The notes under the pieces: model-generated | What the model saw: only the letters and a program-made list of their open reading frames with translations | Databases searched by the model: none | What the model was told of the DNA's origin: nothing | Source: Variovorax paradoxus B4 | GTDB taxonomy: Bacteria; Pseudomonadota; Gammaproteobacteria; Burkholderiales; Burkholderiaceae_C | DNA length: 64,000 nucleotides | NCBI RefSeq assembly: GCF_000463015.1 | Contig: NC_022247.1 | Location: 2,294,001 to 2,358,000, forward strand | Reading direction: 5' to 3' | Position numbers and translations under genes: made by a program | Shown here: piece after piece, positions 53,599 through 63,103 of the stretch | How positions within the stretch are numbered: position 1 is the stretch's first letter | Layout: the number at the start of each line of letters is the position of its first letter

Positions 53599-54618
53599 AT
53601 GAAGTCAGCAGGCTTGAAGGGGACCGTGTCCATCGAGCTGGTGCACGAGGCGATCCACGCAGCGGCGCTGAGGAACATGGACATCAGCAGCGTCCTCGAA
53701 AGCGCAAAGATCGATCGCGAGCTGTTGAACGCGCCGCGTGCGCGCATCTCGGCGGCTGCGTACTCGCGCATGTGGGTGGCGCTGGCCGACCTGATGGACG
53801 ACGAGTTCTTCGGCCTGGACAGCCACGGGCTCCGCCGGGGCAGCTATGCGCTCATGACGCGCGCGGCGGTCAACGCCGACAACCTGGCGCATGCGCTTCG
53901 CCGGATCCTGAGGTTCCTCCACGCGACCTTGGACGACTTCCGCGGGGAGCTGGTCTGCGCCGGCGACGAGGCGCGCGTGATCCTGCATGACGGCGGCGTG
54001 CTGCGCCGGCTGTTCGGCTATGGCACCTGGTTCATCCTGGTCCACGGATTGGCATGCTGGCTCGTGCACAGGCGAATTCCCCTGCGCGAGATGCAGTTCC
54101 GATGCCCGCCTCCCGGCGATGACAGCCACTACCGCACGCGGTTTTGCGAGAACGTGAAATTCAACGGCGAGACCACGCACATCAGCTTCGCCAGCGATCT
54201 GCTGGAATCGAAGATTGCGGAGTCGCCCGCAACGGTCGACAACTTTCTGAGGGCGGCGCCGGCCAACTTGCTGGTCAAGTACCGCAATGACGCGAGCACC
54301 AGCGCACAGGTGCGCAACAGGTTGCGCAGCCAGGTGCCCGATGCGTGGCCGGAACTGGAAAAGCTCGCACAGGAACTCTGCATCTCCGGCACCACGCTGC
54401 AACGCCGCTTGCAGCAGGAGGGCGCGAGCTACCAGCGGGTGAAGGACGACCTGCGGCGGGACATCGCCATCGACCTGCTGTCGAGCGCTTCGCTGACGGT
54501 GGCCGAAGTTGCCGCCCGGACCGGATTCCAGGAAACCAGCGCTTTCCATCGCGCATTCAAGAAGTGGACGGGCGTCAGCCCGGGCGCCTATCGCTCGTCC
54601 GCGCCCGCGCCGGAATAA
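53599..54618 (+). CDS. AraC-family regulator with arabinose-binding-type (OruR-like) N-terminus
   Basis: 339 residues. The N-terminal domain (HEAIHAAALRNMDISSVLESAKID, RISAAAYSRMWVALADLMDDEFFG) belongs to the group of AraC regulators sensing fatty or amino acids. The C-terminal HTH pair contains LAQELCISGTTLQRRLQQEG and VAARTGFQETSAFHRAFKKW. GAGAGA precedes the ATG. It sits upstream of the nitroreductase/acyl-CoA synthetase/MaoC operon on the same strand and is its likely activator. Confidence 0.87.
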   Translation: MKSAGLKGTVSIELVHEAIHAAALRNMDISSVLESAKIDRELLNAPRARISAAAYSRMWVALADLMDDEFFGLDSHGLRRGSYALMTRAAVNADNLAHALRRILRFLHATLDDFRGELVCAGDEARVILHDGGVLRRLFGYGTWFILVHGLACWLVHRRIPLREMQFRCPPPGDDSHYRTRFCENVKFNGETTHISFASDLLESKIAESPATVDNFLRAAPANLLVKYRNDASTSAQVRNRLRSQVPDAWPELEKLAQELCISGTTLQRRLQQEGASYQRVKDDLRRDIAIDLLSSASLTVAEVAARTGFQETSAFHRAFKKWTGVSPGAYRSSAPAPE

Positions 54619-54858
54619 GCCAAACCTCCCGGTGTTCGGGCAAGGACGCCGGGCATGTCCGAACGCCCCATCCAGGTCGAGACGCTCGGGCATGGAAGTG
54701 GACCGCTTGCAGAACTAAGCTCCTTTCGCAATCGCATCTCGCGATAGCTGAACGTCAGGAGACAACATGCAGCAGATCGACAAGCAGGTCGATATCCACG
54801 CATTGGCAGGGCAATCGCGGTTCAACGGTTTTCGCCGGCTTGTGCAGGAATGAACCGA

Positions 54859-55590
54859 ATGATGGCGTCGCCGCTGGATGCACAAGCGCTGCGAGGAGCG
54901 GTCGACTGGGCCATTGCCACCCGACGCAGCGTCAGGGCGTATTTGCCCAGGCCGGTGCCCAAAGAAGAGATCGAAGCGATCCTCTCGATCGCGCGCTACA
55001 GCGCCTCCGGCATGAACATGCAGCCTTGGCACGTGCATGTGCTGACCGGGACTGCAAAGGCCCGCCTGTCGGCTGCGATTGCCGCGCTCGATGACGATCC
55101 CGGCCGGTCGGGCGAACTGCTCGAGCCCTACGACTACTACCCGCGCGAATGGTTTTCCCCGTACCTGGAGCGGCGCCGCAAGGTCGGCTGGGACCTCTAC
55201 GGTTTGCTCGGCATCGCCAAGGGCGACAAGCAGCGCATGCACCTGCAGCACGGGCGCAACTACCGCTTCTTCGATGCGCCCGTGGGCCTGTTCTTCACGG
55301 TGGACCGCAAACTCGAGGAAAGCAGCCTGCTGGACTACGGCATGTTCCTGCAGAGCGTGATGGTGGCCGCGCGCGGCCGCAACCTCCATACCTGTCCCCA
55401 GGCGGCCTTCCTGAAATTCCATCGCCAGATCGCGGACCTGCTGGACATTCCCGCCGGCGAGATGCTGGTCTGCGGCATGAGCCTGGGCTACGCCGACGCG
55501 TCGTCGGTCGAGAACTCGCTCGTCACCGAGCGCGAGCCGGTGTCCGCCTTCACGACATTTCACGACACCTCCAAGGAGACCACCGCATGA
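54859..55590 (+). CDS. Nitroreductase-family flavoprotein
   Basis: 243 residues of the FMN-dependent nitroreductase family: ATRRSVRAYLPRPV at the FMN phosphate site, YSASGMNMQPWHVHVL, and GMFLQSVMVAARGRNLHTCPQ. Start chosen at ATG 54859, nine bases after AGGA; ATG 54850 and 54862 are close alternatives. Its stop overlaps the next start (ATGA), so it is the first gene of a three-gene operon for acyl-CoA metabolism. The substrate is unknown. Confidence 0.88.
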   Translation: MMASPLDAQALRGAVDWAIATRRSVRAYLPRPVPKEEIEAILSIARYSASGMNMQPWHVHVLTGTAKARLSAAIAALDDDPGRSGELLEPYDYYPREWFSPYLERRRKVGWDLYGLLGIAKGDKQRMHLQHGRNYRFFDAPVGLFFTVDRKLEESSLLDYGMFLQSVMVAARGRNLHTCPQAAFLKFHRQIADLLDIPAGEMLVCGMSLGYADASSVENSLVTEREPVSAFTTFHDTSKETTA

Positions 55591-57239
55591 GCGCGCCATC
55601 CTATGCACAGGGCCTCGAACGCTGCGCGGCCAATCATGTGCCGCTCACGCCGCTGGGCTTTCTCGACCGCGCCGCCCTGGCGCATCCGCAACGTGTGGCG
55701 GTGGTGCACGGCAACCTGACGCGAACCTGGGCGCAGACGCGGGAGCGCTGCCATCGCCTGGCGTCGGCGCTGGCGATGCGGGGCATCGCGCCGGGCGACA
55801 CGGTGTCGGTGCTCGCGCCCAACACGCCGGCCATGCTGGAGGCCCACTTCGGCATTCCGCTGGCCGGCGCGGTGCTCAACGCGATCAACCATCGCCTGGA
55901 TGCCGAAGGCATCGCGTTCATCCTGCGCCACGGCGAGTGCAAGTTGCTGATGGTCGACCGCGAGTTCGCCGCCACGGTGGCCGCTGCCTTGAGGCTGCTC
56001 GACCGTGCGCCTGCAGTCATCGACATCAACGATCACCTCGCACCAGCTGGCGAACCCATCGGCGAGACGGACTACGAATCGCTGCTGGCGAGCGGAGACG
56101 CGGACTTCCCCGGCCGGTGGCCCAGCGACGAGTGGCAACCCATCGCCCTGAACTACACCTCCGGCACGACCGGAGACCCCAAGGGCGTGGTCGCCAGCCA
56201 CCGCGGCACCTACCTCATGAGCCTGCTGCAGATCACGAACTGGGCGATGCCGCGGGCGCCGAAGTATCTGTGGACCCTGCCCATGTTCCACGCGAACGGA
56301 TGGTGCTTCACCTGGGCCGTGACGGCGGCCGCAGGAACCCATGTCTGCCTGCGCCGGGTGTCCGCCGAGGCGGTGCTGGAGGCCATCGACCGCCACCAGA
56401 TCGATCACCTCTGCGCGGCGCCCGTCGTGATGGCGATGCTCGCGGACGCGGCGAAAGACACCCGGCTGCCGCGTCCCGTGCGCGTGCTGACCGCCGGCTC
56501 TCCGCCGCCGCTCGCCGTGCTGAACGCGGTGCTGGCGATGGGCTTCGACGTGGAGCACGTCTTCGGCATCACGGAGGTTTCCGGCACGCCGGTGAGTTGC
56601 GTGTGGCAGGACGGCTGGGACGATCTGGCGCCCACCGAGCAGGGCGCGCTGCGGGTGCGCCAGGGCGTGCGCGCCGCCATGTTCGAAGGCCTCATGGTCG
56701 GCGACGCCGACACCCTCGAGGCCGTCGTGCCCGACGGCAAATCGGCAGGGGAGCTCATGCTGCGCGGCAACACCGTCATGATGGGCTACTTCAAGAACGA
56801 GGCCGCAACGCGCAAGGCGCTCGCCAGCGGCTGGTTCCGCACCGGCGACGTCGCGGTCCTGCACGCCAACGGGTATGCGCAGATCACCGACCGGTCGAAG
56901 GACGTGATCATCTCGGGCGGCGAGAACATCTCGTCGGTCGAAATCGAAGACGTCGTCCATGATCACCCGGCGGTCCTGCATGCCGCCGTGGTGGCGCAGC
57001 CCGACAGCAAGTGGGGCGAGGTGCCGTGCGTGTTCATCGAACTCAAGGCCGGTGTCGCCGCGCCCGCCGAGCAAGACATCATTGCGTTCTGCCGTGAGCG
57101 GCTGGCTCACTTCAAGTGTCCGCGCCGGGTGATCTTCACCCCCTTGCCGAAGACGGCCACCGGAAAAATCCAGAAGTTCCGCTTGCGCCAGCAGGCCGGA
57201 AGCCAGGACGCCATCACCCGGCTCGCAAGCCATGGCTGA
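55587..57239 (+). CDS. AMP-forming acyl-CoA synthetase
   Basis: 550-residue adenylating ligase that activates a carboxylic acid with ATP and CoA. Family motifs: P-loop [21 protein letters not shown], the hinge [32 protein letters not shown], and catalytic Lys about 527 in [14 protein letters not shown] precedes the ATG. With MaoC downstream it suggests degradation of a medium-chain or branched acid. Confidence 0.92.
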   Translation: MSAPSYAQGLERCAANHVPLTPLGFLDRAALAHPQRVAVVHGNLTRTWAQTRERCHRLASALAMRGIAPGDTVSVLAPNTPAMLEAHFGIPLAGAVLNAINHRLDAEGIAFILRHGECKLLMVDREFAATVAAALRLLDRAPAVIDINDHLAPAGEPIGETDYESLLASGDADFPGRWPSDEWQPIALNYTSGTTGDPKGVVASHRGTYLMSLLQITNWAMPRAPKYLWTLPMFHANGWCFTWAVTAAAGTHVCLRRVSAEAVLEAIDRHQIDHLCAAPVVMAMLADAAKDTRLPRPVRVLTAGSPPPLAVLNAVLAMGFDVEHVFGITEVSGTPVSCVWQDGWDDLAPTEQGALRVRQGVRAAMFEGLMVGDADTLEAVVPDGKSAGELMLRGNTVMMGYFKNEAATRKALASGWFRTGDVAVLHANGYAQITDRSKDVIISGGENISSVEIEDVVHDHPAVLHAAVVAQPDSKWGEVPCVFIELKAGVAAPAEQDIIAFCRERLAHFKCPRRVIFTPLPKTATGKIQKFRLRQQAGSQDAITRLASHG

Positions 57240-57675
57240 CTTCGAGGCCGCGGCCCTTGCGCCGGTCGGGCCCGGCTACCGCTTCTCGCGATCCCACACC
57301 TTCGACGAAGCGCAGTTGCGTGCCTTCGCGCTGGCCGCGGGAGACGAGAACCCCCTGCACCACGATGCGGCGTTTGCGCGGGGCACGCGCTTCGGCGAGC
57401 TGATCGCCAGCGCGACCCACACCACCTCGCTGCTGATGGGGCTGACCGCCAGCCACTTCGCCACGAAGGGGAAGGTGCTGGGAATGAACTTTTCGGTCGA
57501 CCTGCTGCGTCCCGTGCGGGCGAGCGAGACGGTGCTCATCGAATGGCGCGTGACGTCGATGGCCGCGCATTCGAAGGGTGGCTGCGTCCTCGAATTGCAA
57601 GGGGCGATCAAGAGCGTGGACGACCGGACCAGCGTGCTCGCGCAGGGCACGGTGCTTTTCACGCCCGCCTCTTGA
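57232..57675 (+). CDS. MaoC/(R)-hydratase-like hot-dog protein
   Basis: 147 residues with the hydratase motif AGDENPLHHDAAFARGTRFGE, in which Asp and His of the catalytic pair are present. It overlaps the synthetase gene by 8 bp, so it is cotranslated and should hydrate the enoyl-CoA of the same substrate. A thioesterase-type activity cannot be excluded. Confidence 0.87.
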   Translation: MADFEAAALAPVGPGYRFSRSHTFDEAQLRAFALAAGDENPLHHDAAFARGTRFGELIASATHTTSLLMGLTASHFATKGKVLGMNFSVDLLRPVRASETVLIEWRVTSMAAHSKGGCVLELQGAIKSVDDRTSVLAQGTVLFTPAS

Positions 57676-58113
57676 GCGCTTTCAGCGATCGCCGAGGCTG
57701 CAGGAAGCCATCGGCCACTCTGAGCGGGCGCGTGTCCATCGCGCCGCTGTATCAGGCTTCGAGGAAGAGATCTGCCACGGTCGATCGCAACCATCGATTG
57801 GCCGGGTCCTGCTGGTGGCGCTCGTGCCAATGCTGCTTGATCGAAAACGAACGGTTGAGCGCCTGGTGCGTGGCGACTCGGGTTTGTCCCGACGGCGCAA
57901 AGGTGCAAATGTCATCTGCGCTACAAACTCGACAACTCTGCGTCCATAGGATCTGCCAGTCGAAAGGAAATTCACAATGAGAGATCGGTTGGGTTTGTTT
58001 TTCGTCCGCGCCGGGACGTCTCTGGGAGTCTTGTCGAGCCGCGGTTGTCACGGCGGGGCAGGCGGCATCTGCACGAGCCTGATCTCGAAACCGGCCTAGC
58101 TTGGCGGCGACAC
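57676..58113 (+). other. 438-bp stretch between MaoC and Crp/Fnr genes, mostly without recognisable genes
   Basis: No conserved protein frame was seen. The only candidate is a 40-codon frame at 57977-58099, listed separately. No clear terminator or operator was found. Confidence 0.5.
57977..58099 (+). CDS. Possible 40-residue Cys/His/Gly-containing small protein
   Basis: The ATG at 57977 has AAAGGAAA at a proper distance upstream and the frame ends at TAG 58097-58099, 14 bp before the Crp/Fnr start. The peptide contains LGLFFVRAGTSLGVL and then RGCHGGAGGICTSL. It may be a leader peptide of the downstream regulator or a chance frame; I do not recognise it. Confidence 0.3.
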   Translation: MRDRLGLFFVRAGTSLGVLSSRGCHGGAGGICTSLISKPA

Positions 58114-58794
58114 ATGCTTCCCGCCAAGGACCTCAACGCCTTCTTTGAACGATGCATCTGGCCACGCGCCCTGACGCAGGCCGAGCGAACGAAAGCGTTC
58201 GAAGCCCTGTACGTTCGTCATCATGAAGCGCACTCCTGTGTGTGCCAGCGTGACGAGATCGCCGACAGCTGGATTGGCGTGCTGGAGGGCTTTCTTCGTG
58301 TTCAGGACACCACGGCGGATGGCCGCCTGATCATGTTCACCGGGGTTGCATCCAGCGGGTGGATCGGCGAAGGATCGCTCCTGAAACCAGAGCACCGCAG
58401 GTACGAGGTCATGGCGACGCGACCGACCATTACCGTCCATCTGCCAAGGACCACGTTCTCCTGGCTGCTCGATCGAAGCATTCCGTTCAACCACTTCATG
58501 CTTTCGCATTTGAACGAGCGGCTTGCACAATTCATCGCGATGGTGAAGTTCGATCGACTGCTCGAGCCGACGGCGCGCGTCGCGCGTGGAATCTCCAGTC
58601 TCTTCCATCCGGTGCTCTATCCGAATACCGAGTCCACACTGCGAATCAACCAGGAAGAAATCGGATTGCTCGTCGGCATCTCGCGCCAGCGTGTCAACGT
58701 CGCATTGACCGAGCTGGAAACAGCGGGCCTGATTCAGCGGGGTTACGGCTACATCACCGTGATGGACAGGCAGGCACTTGCCAAGTACCCATAA
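58114..58794 (+). CDS. Crp/Fnr-family transcriptional regulator
   Basis: 226 residues. A cyclic-nucleotide-binding-like domain (DSWIGVLEGFLRVQDTTADGR, GWIGEGSLLK) is followed by a winged HTH with INQEEIGLLVGISRQRVNVALTELE. The Fnr cysteine cluster is absent, so it is not an oxygen sensor of the FeS type. The ATG at 58114 is preferred over an upstream TTG extension. Its target is not evident from the neighbours. Confidence 0.85.
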   Translation: MLPAKDLNAFFERCIWPRALTQAERTKAFEALYVRHHEAHSCVCQRDEIADSWIGVLEGFLRVQDTTADGRLIMFTGVASSGWIGEGSLLKPEHRRYEVMATRPTITVHLPRTTFSWLLDRSIPFNHFMLSHLNERLAQFIAMVKFDRLLEPTARVARGISSLFHPVLYPNTESTLRINQEEIGLLVGISRQRVNVALTELETAGLIQRGYGYITVMDRQALAKYP

Positions 58795-58955
58795 CGTGCG
58801 CCGCATGCCGAAACCGGAGGGTTTCTCCTTAGAAATCAGCGGCCTGAATGTCCGTCCCGGAACAGTTGGCCAAAGTCTCGCCTTTCAGAATCTCCTGGGC
58901 ATTGCTCCATTTCGTTGCGATGCGCTTGGCTGAAAACCGACAAAGGAATAGAGAC

Positions 58956-60582
58956 ATGAACTTCTTATCCTCAAAGGCCTCATTGGCTCGCGCGAAGCTC
59001 CACGCGACAGCTGTCAGCATCGCGATGCTGACAGCTTGCGGCGGCGGTTCAGACAACCGTGGCGCGGTCCCCGTGCTGCTTCCCGGCCCCCAGCTGCGCA
59101 ACCCGCAAGCCCTCCGTCCGCTGCGGTTGTGACGGCTCAAAAGGCTTGCAGCGACCTGACCGGAAAACCGTTGCAGGCGCCGCTCTAACGGCCGTGATGG
59201 TGGCTGCGACAGCAAGCGTTCCCGGGTACTGCAAGGTGGCCGGCACCATATCACCCGCGTTGAACTTTCAGATCTCCCTGCCAGAGGCATGGAACGGGAA
59301 GCTCTACTACCAAGGGGGTGGCGGCTACAACGGCGCCATCTCGCCGCCATCGACACCGGCGCTCAGCCAGGGCTACGCCGTGGCTGCCAGCGACTCCGGC
59401 CATCAGGACAACGCATTGAGCGCGAACTTTGCATTGACCGATACCTTTGCCGCCCAGCTGTTCGGCAGCCTCTCGGTGCCCACCGTGATGTCGACCGCAA
59501 CGGAGACCCTGGCGACGGCCTACGGGACGTTGCCGGCCAAATCGTACTTCGAGGGCTGCTCGAATGGCGGACGAGAAGCATTGATGGCGGTGCAACGCTC
59601 GCCGAATCTCTTCGATGGCGTCATCGCGCGCGCACCCGCATACAACTGGGTCGGGTTCATGGGCGCCTTCAACCGAAACTCCAGTGTGCTTGCCGCTCCC
59701 GGCGGTGCATTCACCGCCGCGAAGACGGCGCTTCTGAGCAAGCATGTGCGAGACGCTTGCGATGGGCTCGACGGGGTCGCCGACGGCGTTGTGTCGAATC
59801 AGGCCGCATGCACGCCGGCGCTCGTGAATGTTGCCGCACTGCGCTGCGCAGGCGGAACGGATGCCGGCGATAGCTGCCTGTCGGACGCACAGCTCGACGT
59901 GGTGGCGTCTTGGACCACGGAAGCAACATTCACGGGTAGCGCTACCTTCCGGAATGCGGGCTGGAATCTGACTGGCAACGAAGACGACCCGGGCGCCTGG
60001 AGGACCTGGGTCAGTGGCGACGGCAATGTCACCGCGGCGCTGCAGTTTCTGTTTCAGGATACGACGGTCAAGAACTATCTCGCTCGCGACAGGACGGTCA
60101 ATTCGCTGGCCTACACGCCTTGGGACCAGAATCAGAATGCGCTCTACGCCATGGCCGCGCTCAACGATGCGACCAACACGGACATCAGACCGTTCATCAA
60201 CAGCGGCGGCAAGCTCATCTTGTGGCACGGCGGCAATGATTCCGCTCTCAGCGCGAAATCGACCGTCGAATACTACGGGAATATGCGAGGCTCGGTGGGC
60301 GCCGCGGCTGCCGATGCATCAACGCGTTTCTATGTGGCGCCAGGGGTCAACCATTGCAGCGGAGGACCGGGCGCCGATTCGTCGGATCTGCTGACAGCCC
60401 TTGACCGATGGGTGACAAAAAGCGAAGCACCTTCCACGTTGGTTGCAGAGAAGCGCGATCCAGACGGAACGGTGGCCTTGAGCCGGCCGCTGTGCCAATA
60501 CCCGCAATATCCGCGATACACAGGTCCCGCCAATGATGCGGCCGCCTCGAAGTCGGCTGCCAATTACACCTGCAGCTCCTGA
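58956..60582 (+). pseudogene. Tannase/feruloyl esterase-family lipoprotein interrupted by two frameshifts
   Basis: The body (59059 frame, to 60582) has the tannase-family nucleophile GCSNGGREALMAVQRS, the Ca-loop-like CDGLDGVADGVV, GVNHCSGGPG for the catalytic His, and the C-terminal LCQYPQYPRYTGP. Its N-terminus is in other frames: from ATG 58956 a lipoprotein signal with lipobox LTAC followed by GGGSDN, then a middle piece (PSAAVVTAQKACSDLTGKPLQ) in a third frame, then GAALTAVMVAATASVPGYC in the body frame. Adding one C at about 59110-59112 and one G at about 59165-59166 rebuilds a continuous protein. Either a decaying gene or two base-calling deletions. An intact enzyme would hydrolyse gallate- or ferulate-type esters at the cell envelope. 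Confidence 0.8.
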
Positions 60583-60831
60583 GTTGCGGCTGCGCTCCTT
60601 CCGAGCTGACCGCGCCGTTCGGCGCAAGCCCCCAGGCAGGTCATGCGAGTGTTTCGTCCTCGCGTACGGATCCTTGATCAGCAACTCACCGGGCGTGCCG
60701 TTGCGCCCCGGCGCGTTGAAGGTGCCGCTGTGCCAGAGGCCGCGTCGCGGGGCAGGGCAGGCGGCGTGTCGGCTGGCCGCTCGCATCGCGTGGTGAGAAG
60801 AGAAGAACCGCGCTGGTTCGTATCCGGAATC

Positions 60832-62295
60832 TCAGTGCGTCCCGATTACCGCCGCTCTGACGGGCTCGACCTGCCAGCCGCCGCCCAGCGCCTTGAATGC
60901 ACTGACCGCCGCGCGCGCCGACTCCGTTTGCGCTTGCGCTCTTGCATCGGCCACGCGCAGCATGCTCTCGTCGGCCTGCAGCACTTCGATCAGGCTGACC
61001 ACACCTCGCTGATAAGCCGCAAGCGACGCCCCTCGCGCCCGGCCGAGAGAGGCCTCCCCTTGCGCGAGCAGGGCGGCCTGCTCCTCGCGCTTGACCAGGG
61101 CGGAGAAGGTGTTCTCCACGTCCTCGGTCGCACGCAGCGCGGCGAGGCGGTAGGCTGCGAGCAGCTCCGCGTCCTGCCCCTTGGCAAGTTCGATCTGCGC
61201 GTCGATGCGCCCGAAGTCGAACAGCCGCCAGCGCAGGCCGAGCAGGGTCGCGGCCTGGCTGGCACCCCCGGTGAACAGGTTGCCGCTGGCCACCGACGTG
61301 GCGCTACCGATCGTTCCCGCGAGCGACAGCTTCGGGTAGTACTCGGCCACGGCCACGCCGATGCGCGCATTCGATGCCGCAAGGCGCCGCTCGGCGGCGA
61401 TCAGGTCGGGCCGGCGCCGCAGCAATTCGGCAGGCGATCCGGCGGCGCTGATGCGCGGTGCAACGGGAATGGCTGCCGCCGTTGTCAGCTCGGCGCGGTG
61501 CGCGCCCGGCGCCGTGCCCAGCATCACGTCGAGCGCGTTCATGGCCGCGGCCTCGCCCGCCTCGAGCACTGGCACCGACGCCCGAACCTGCGCCAGCGCA
61601 CCCTCGGCCTGGTGCAGCTGGAGCTCGGTGGCCAGCCCTTTGCCGTGGAGCAGGCCGATCTTCGCGAGCAGGTCCTGCTGCGTTGCGACTTGCCGGCGTG
61701 CAATGTCCAGGCGGGCCTGCAGGCCGCGCAGCGTGATGTAGATGTCGGCGGTCTGCGCGGCCACGGCCAGGCGCGTGGCGGCCGCGCCGGCCTCCGAGGC
61801 CTGGTAGTCGGCCAGCGCCGCCTCGCGCCCCCGGCGCAGGCCGCCGAAGATGTCCAGCTCCCAGCTGGCGCCGAGGTTCGCTTCGTAGGTGCTGCCGTGG
61901 CGATCGAAACCTGGCTGCGCGTTCAGCACCTGGCCCAGCGGCGTCTCCACCGACTGGTAGGCCCTGGCGGCCTGTCCGCCGAGATTGCCCGAAGGCAGCA
62001 GCGCCGCATTCGCCGCACCGAGCCCGGCCCGGGCCTGCGACACGCGGGCGGCGGCCTGCGCAAGATCGAGATTCTGCTGCAGCGCCCGTTCGACATAGCG
62101 GGCCAGTTGTGCGTCGCCGAAGCCGGTCCACCATGCTGCCAGCTCGGCGTTGGCGGTGGCCGATCGCTGGCCGAGGGCTGTCTCGCCGATGAAGCGGTCC
62201 GGCAGGCTTGGGGCCGGCCGGACATAGTCGGGCCCCACGGCGCAGCCTGCGAGCAGGCTGAACAGCAGGGGCAGGGCGAGGGTGCGTTGGGACAT
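60832..62295 (-). CDS. RND efflux outer-membrane factor, NodT/OprM family lipoprotein
   Basis: 487-residue outer-membrane channel with a lipoprotein signal (lipobox LLAGC) followed by AVGPDYVRP, the family N-terminal signature. The two-fold repeat is visible as WTGFGDAQLARYVERALQQNLD and WELDIFGGLRRGREAA, with LLRRRPDLIAAER in the second half. It is divergent from tetR, and a 24-bp palindrome lies 45 bp ahead of its start. It should act with the adaptor at 63104 and an RND pump to the right of the window. Confidence 0.93.
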   Translation of the reverse strand: MSQRTLALPLLFSLLAGCAVGPDYVRPAPSLPDRFIGETALGQRSATANAELAAWWTGFGDAQLARYVERALQQNLDLAQAAARVSQARAGLGAANAALLPSGNLGGQAARAYQSVETPLGQVLNAQPGFDRHGSTYEANLGASWELDIFGGLRRGREAALADYQASEAGAAATRLAVAAQTADIYITLRGLQARLDIARRQVATQQDLLAKIGLLHGKGLATELQLHQAEGALAQVRASVPVLEAGEAAAMNALDVMLGTAPGAHRAELTTAAAIPVAPRISAAGSPAELLRRRPDLIAAERRLAASNARIGVAVAEYYPKLSLAGTIGSATSVASGNLFTGGASQAATLLGLRWRLFDFGRIDAQIELAKGQDAELLAAYRLAALRATEDVENTFSALVKREEQAALLAQGEASLGRARGASLAAYQRGVVSLIEVLQADESMLRVADARAQAQTESARAAVSAFKALGGGWQVEPVRAAVIGTH

Positions 62296-62339
62296 GGCTT
62301 TGTTCCGCGACGAGCGGCAGGAATAACGGAAAGGAGTTT

Positions 62340-62363
62340 GTGACTATAATTCAATTTAGTCAC
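62340..62363. promoter_or_regulatory. TetR operator between outer-membrane factor and tetR
   Basis: GTGACTA and TAGTCAC are perfect 7-bp arms around a 10-bp centre, 24 bp in all. The same length and GTGAC/GTCAC ends recur at 63035-63058. Confidence 0.7.
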
Positions 62364-62401
62364 TTGTTGTTGATTGTTTGCGCGGGCGGTAAGCTCCGGA
62401 C

Positions 62402-63019
62402 ATGAGCAATGCAACTTCTTCTCCGCCGGCCGCGCGGGGACCGGCCGACCACGACGTGCGCGCGCAGATCGTCGTCGCGGCCACCGAGCACTTCAGCCAG
62501 TACGGCTACGAGAAGACCACGGTTTCCGACCTGGCCAAGGCCATTGGCTTCTCCAAGGCCTACATCTACAAGTTCTTCGAGTCCAAGCAGGCGATCGGCG
62601 AAATGATCTGCTCGAACTGCCTGCGCGAGATCGAGGCGGAGATCCGCGCGGCGGTCGACGGTGTCGACCGCCCGCCCGAGAAGCTGCGCCGCATGTTCAA
62701 GGCCGTCGTCGATTCGGGCCTTCGGCTGTTCTTCCAGGATCGCAAGCTCTACGAGATCGCCATCTCGGCGGCCAGCGAGCGCTGGCCGTCGGCCATCGCC
62801 CATGAAGAGTGCATCCGGCAGATCCTGCTCGAGTTGCTGAGGCAGGGGCGGGAGTCGGGTGACTTCGAGCGCAAGACGCCGATCGATGAGGCGGCGGCGG
62901 CCATCTACCTGGTCATGCACCCCTACATCAACCCTGTGATCCTGCAGCTCAGCTCCCATTACACGGACCAGGCGCCGGCCCAGCTGTCGGGACTGGTGCT
63001 GCGCAGTCTGTCGCCTTGA
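62402..63019 (+). CDS. TetR-family regulator of the efflux locus
   Basis: 205 residues with an N-terminal HTH (EHFSQYGYEKTTVSDLAK, then GFSKAYIYKFFESKQAI) and a C-terminal effector domain of the kind found in repressors of RND pumps. It lies between the divergent outer-membrane factor and the adaptor gene and is flanked by two matching palindromes, which makes repression of both and of itself likely. Confidence 0.9.
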   Translation: MSNATSSPPAARGPADHDVRAQIVVAATEHFSQYGYEKTTVSDLAKAIGFSKAYIYKFFESKQAIGEMICSNCLREIEAEIRAAVDGVDRPPEKLRRMFKAVVDSGLRLFFQDRKLYEIAISAASERWPSAIAHEECIRQILLELLRQGRESGDFERKTPIDEAAAAIYLVMHPYINPVILQLSSHYTDQAPAQLSGLVLRSLSP

Positions 63020-63034
63020 AACAATAATTTCTTT

Positions 63035-63058
63035 GTGACCATTGACTAAAATGGTCAC
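63035..63058. promoter_or_regulatory. TetR operator before the RND adaptor
   Basis: GTGACCATT and AATGGTCAC are perfect 9-bp arms around GACTAA, 46 bp ahead of the adaptor ATG. Same 24-bp span and outer bases as the site at 62340-62363. Confidence 0.75.
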
Positions 63059-63103
63059 TATTATCAGAATCGGGGTCCTGATCGATTCGTCAATGGGCCC
63101 CTC

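Noticed and set aside
57276..57908. A 210-codon minus-strand frame over the MaoC gene end
   Set aside because: It is antisense to a well-supported gene and has no domain or ribosome site.
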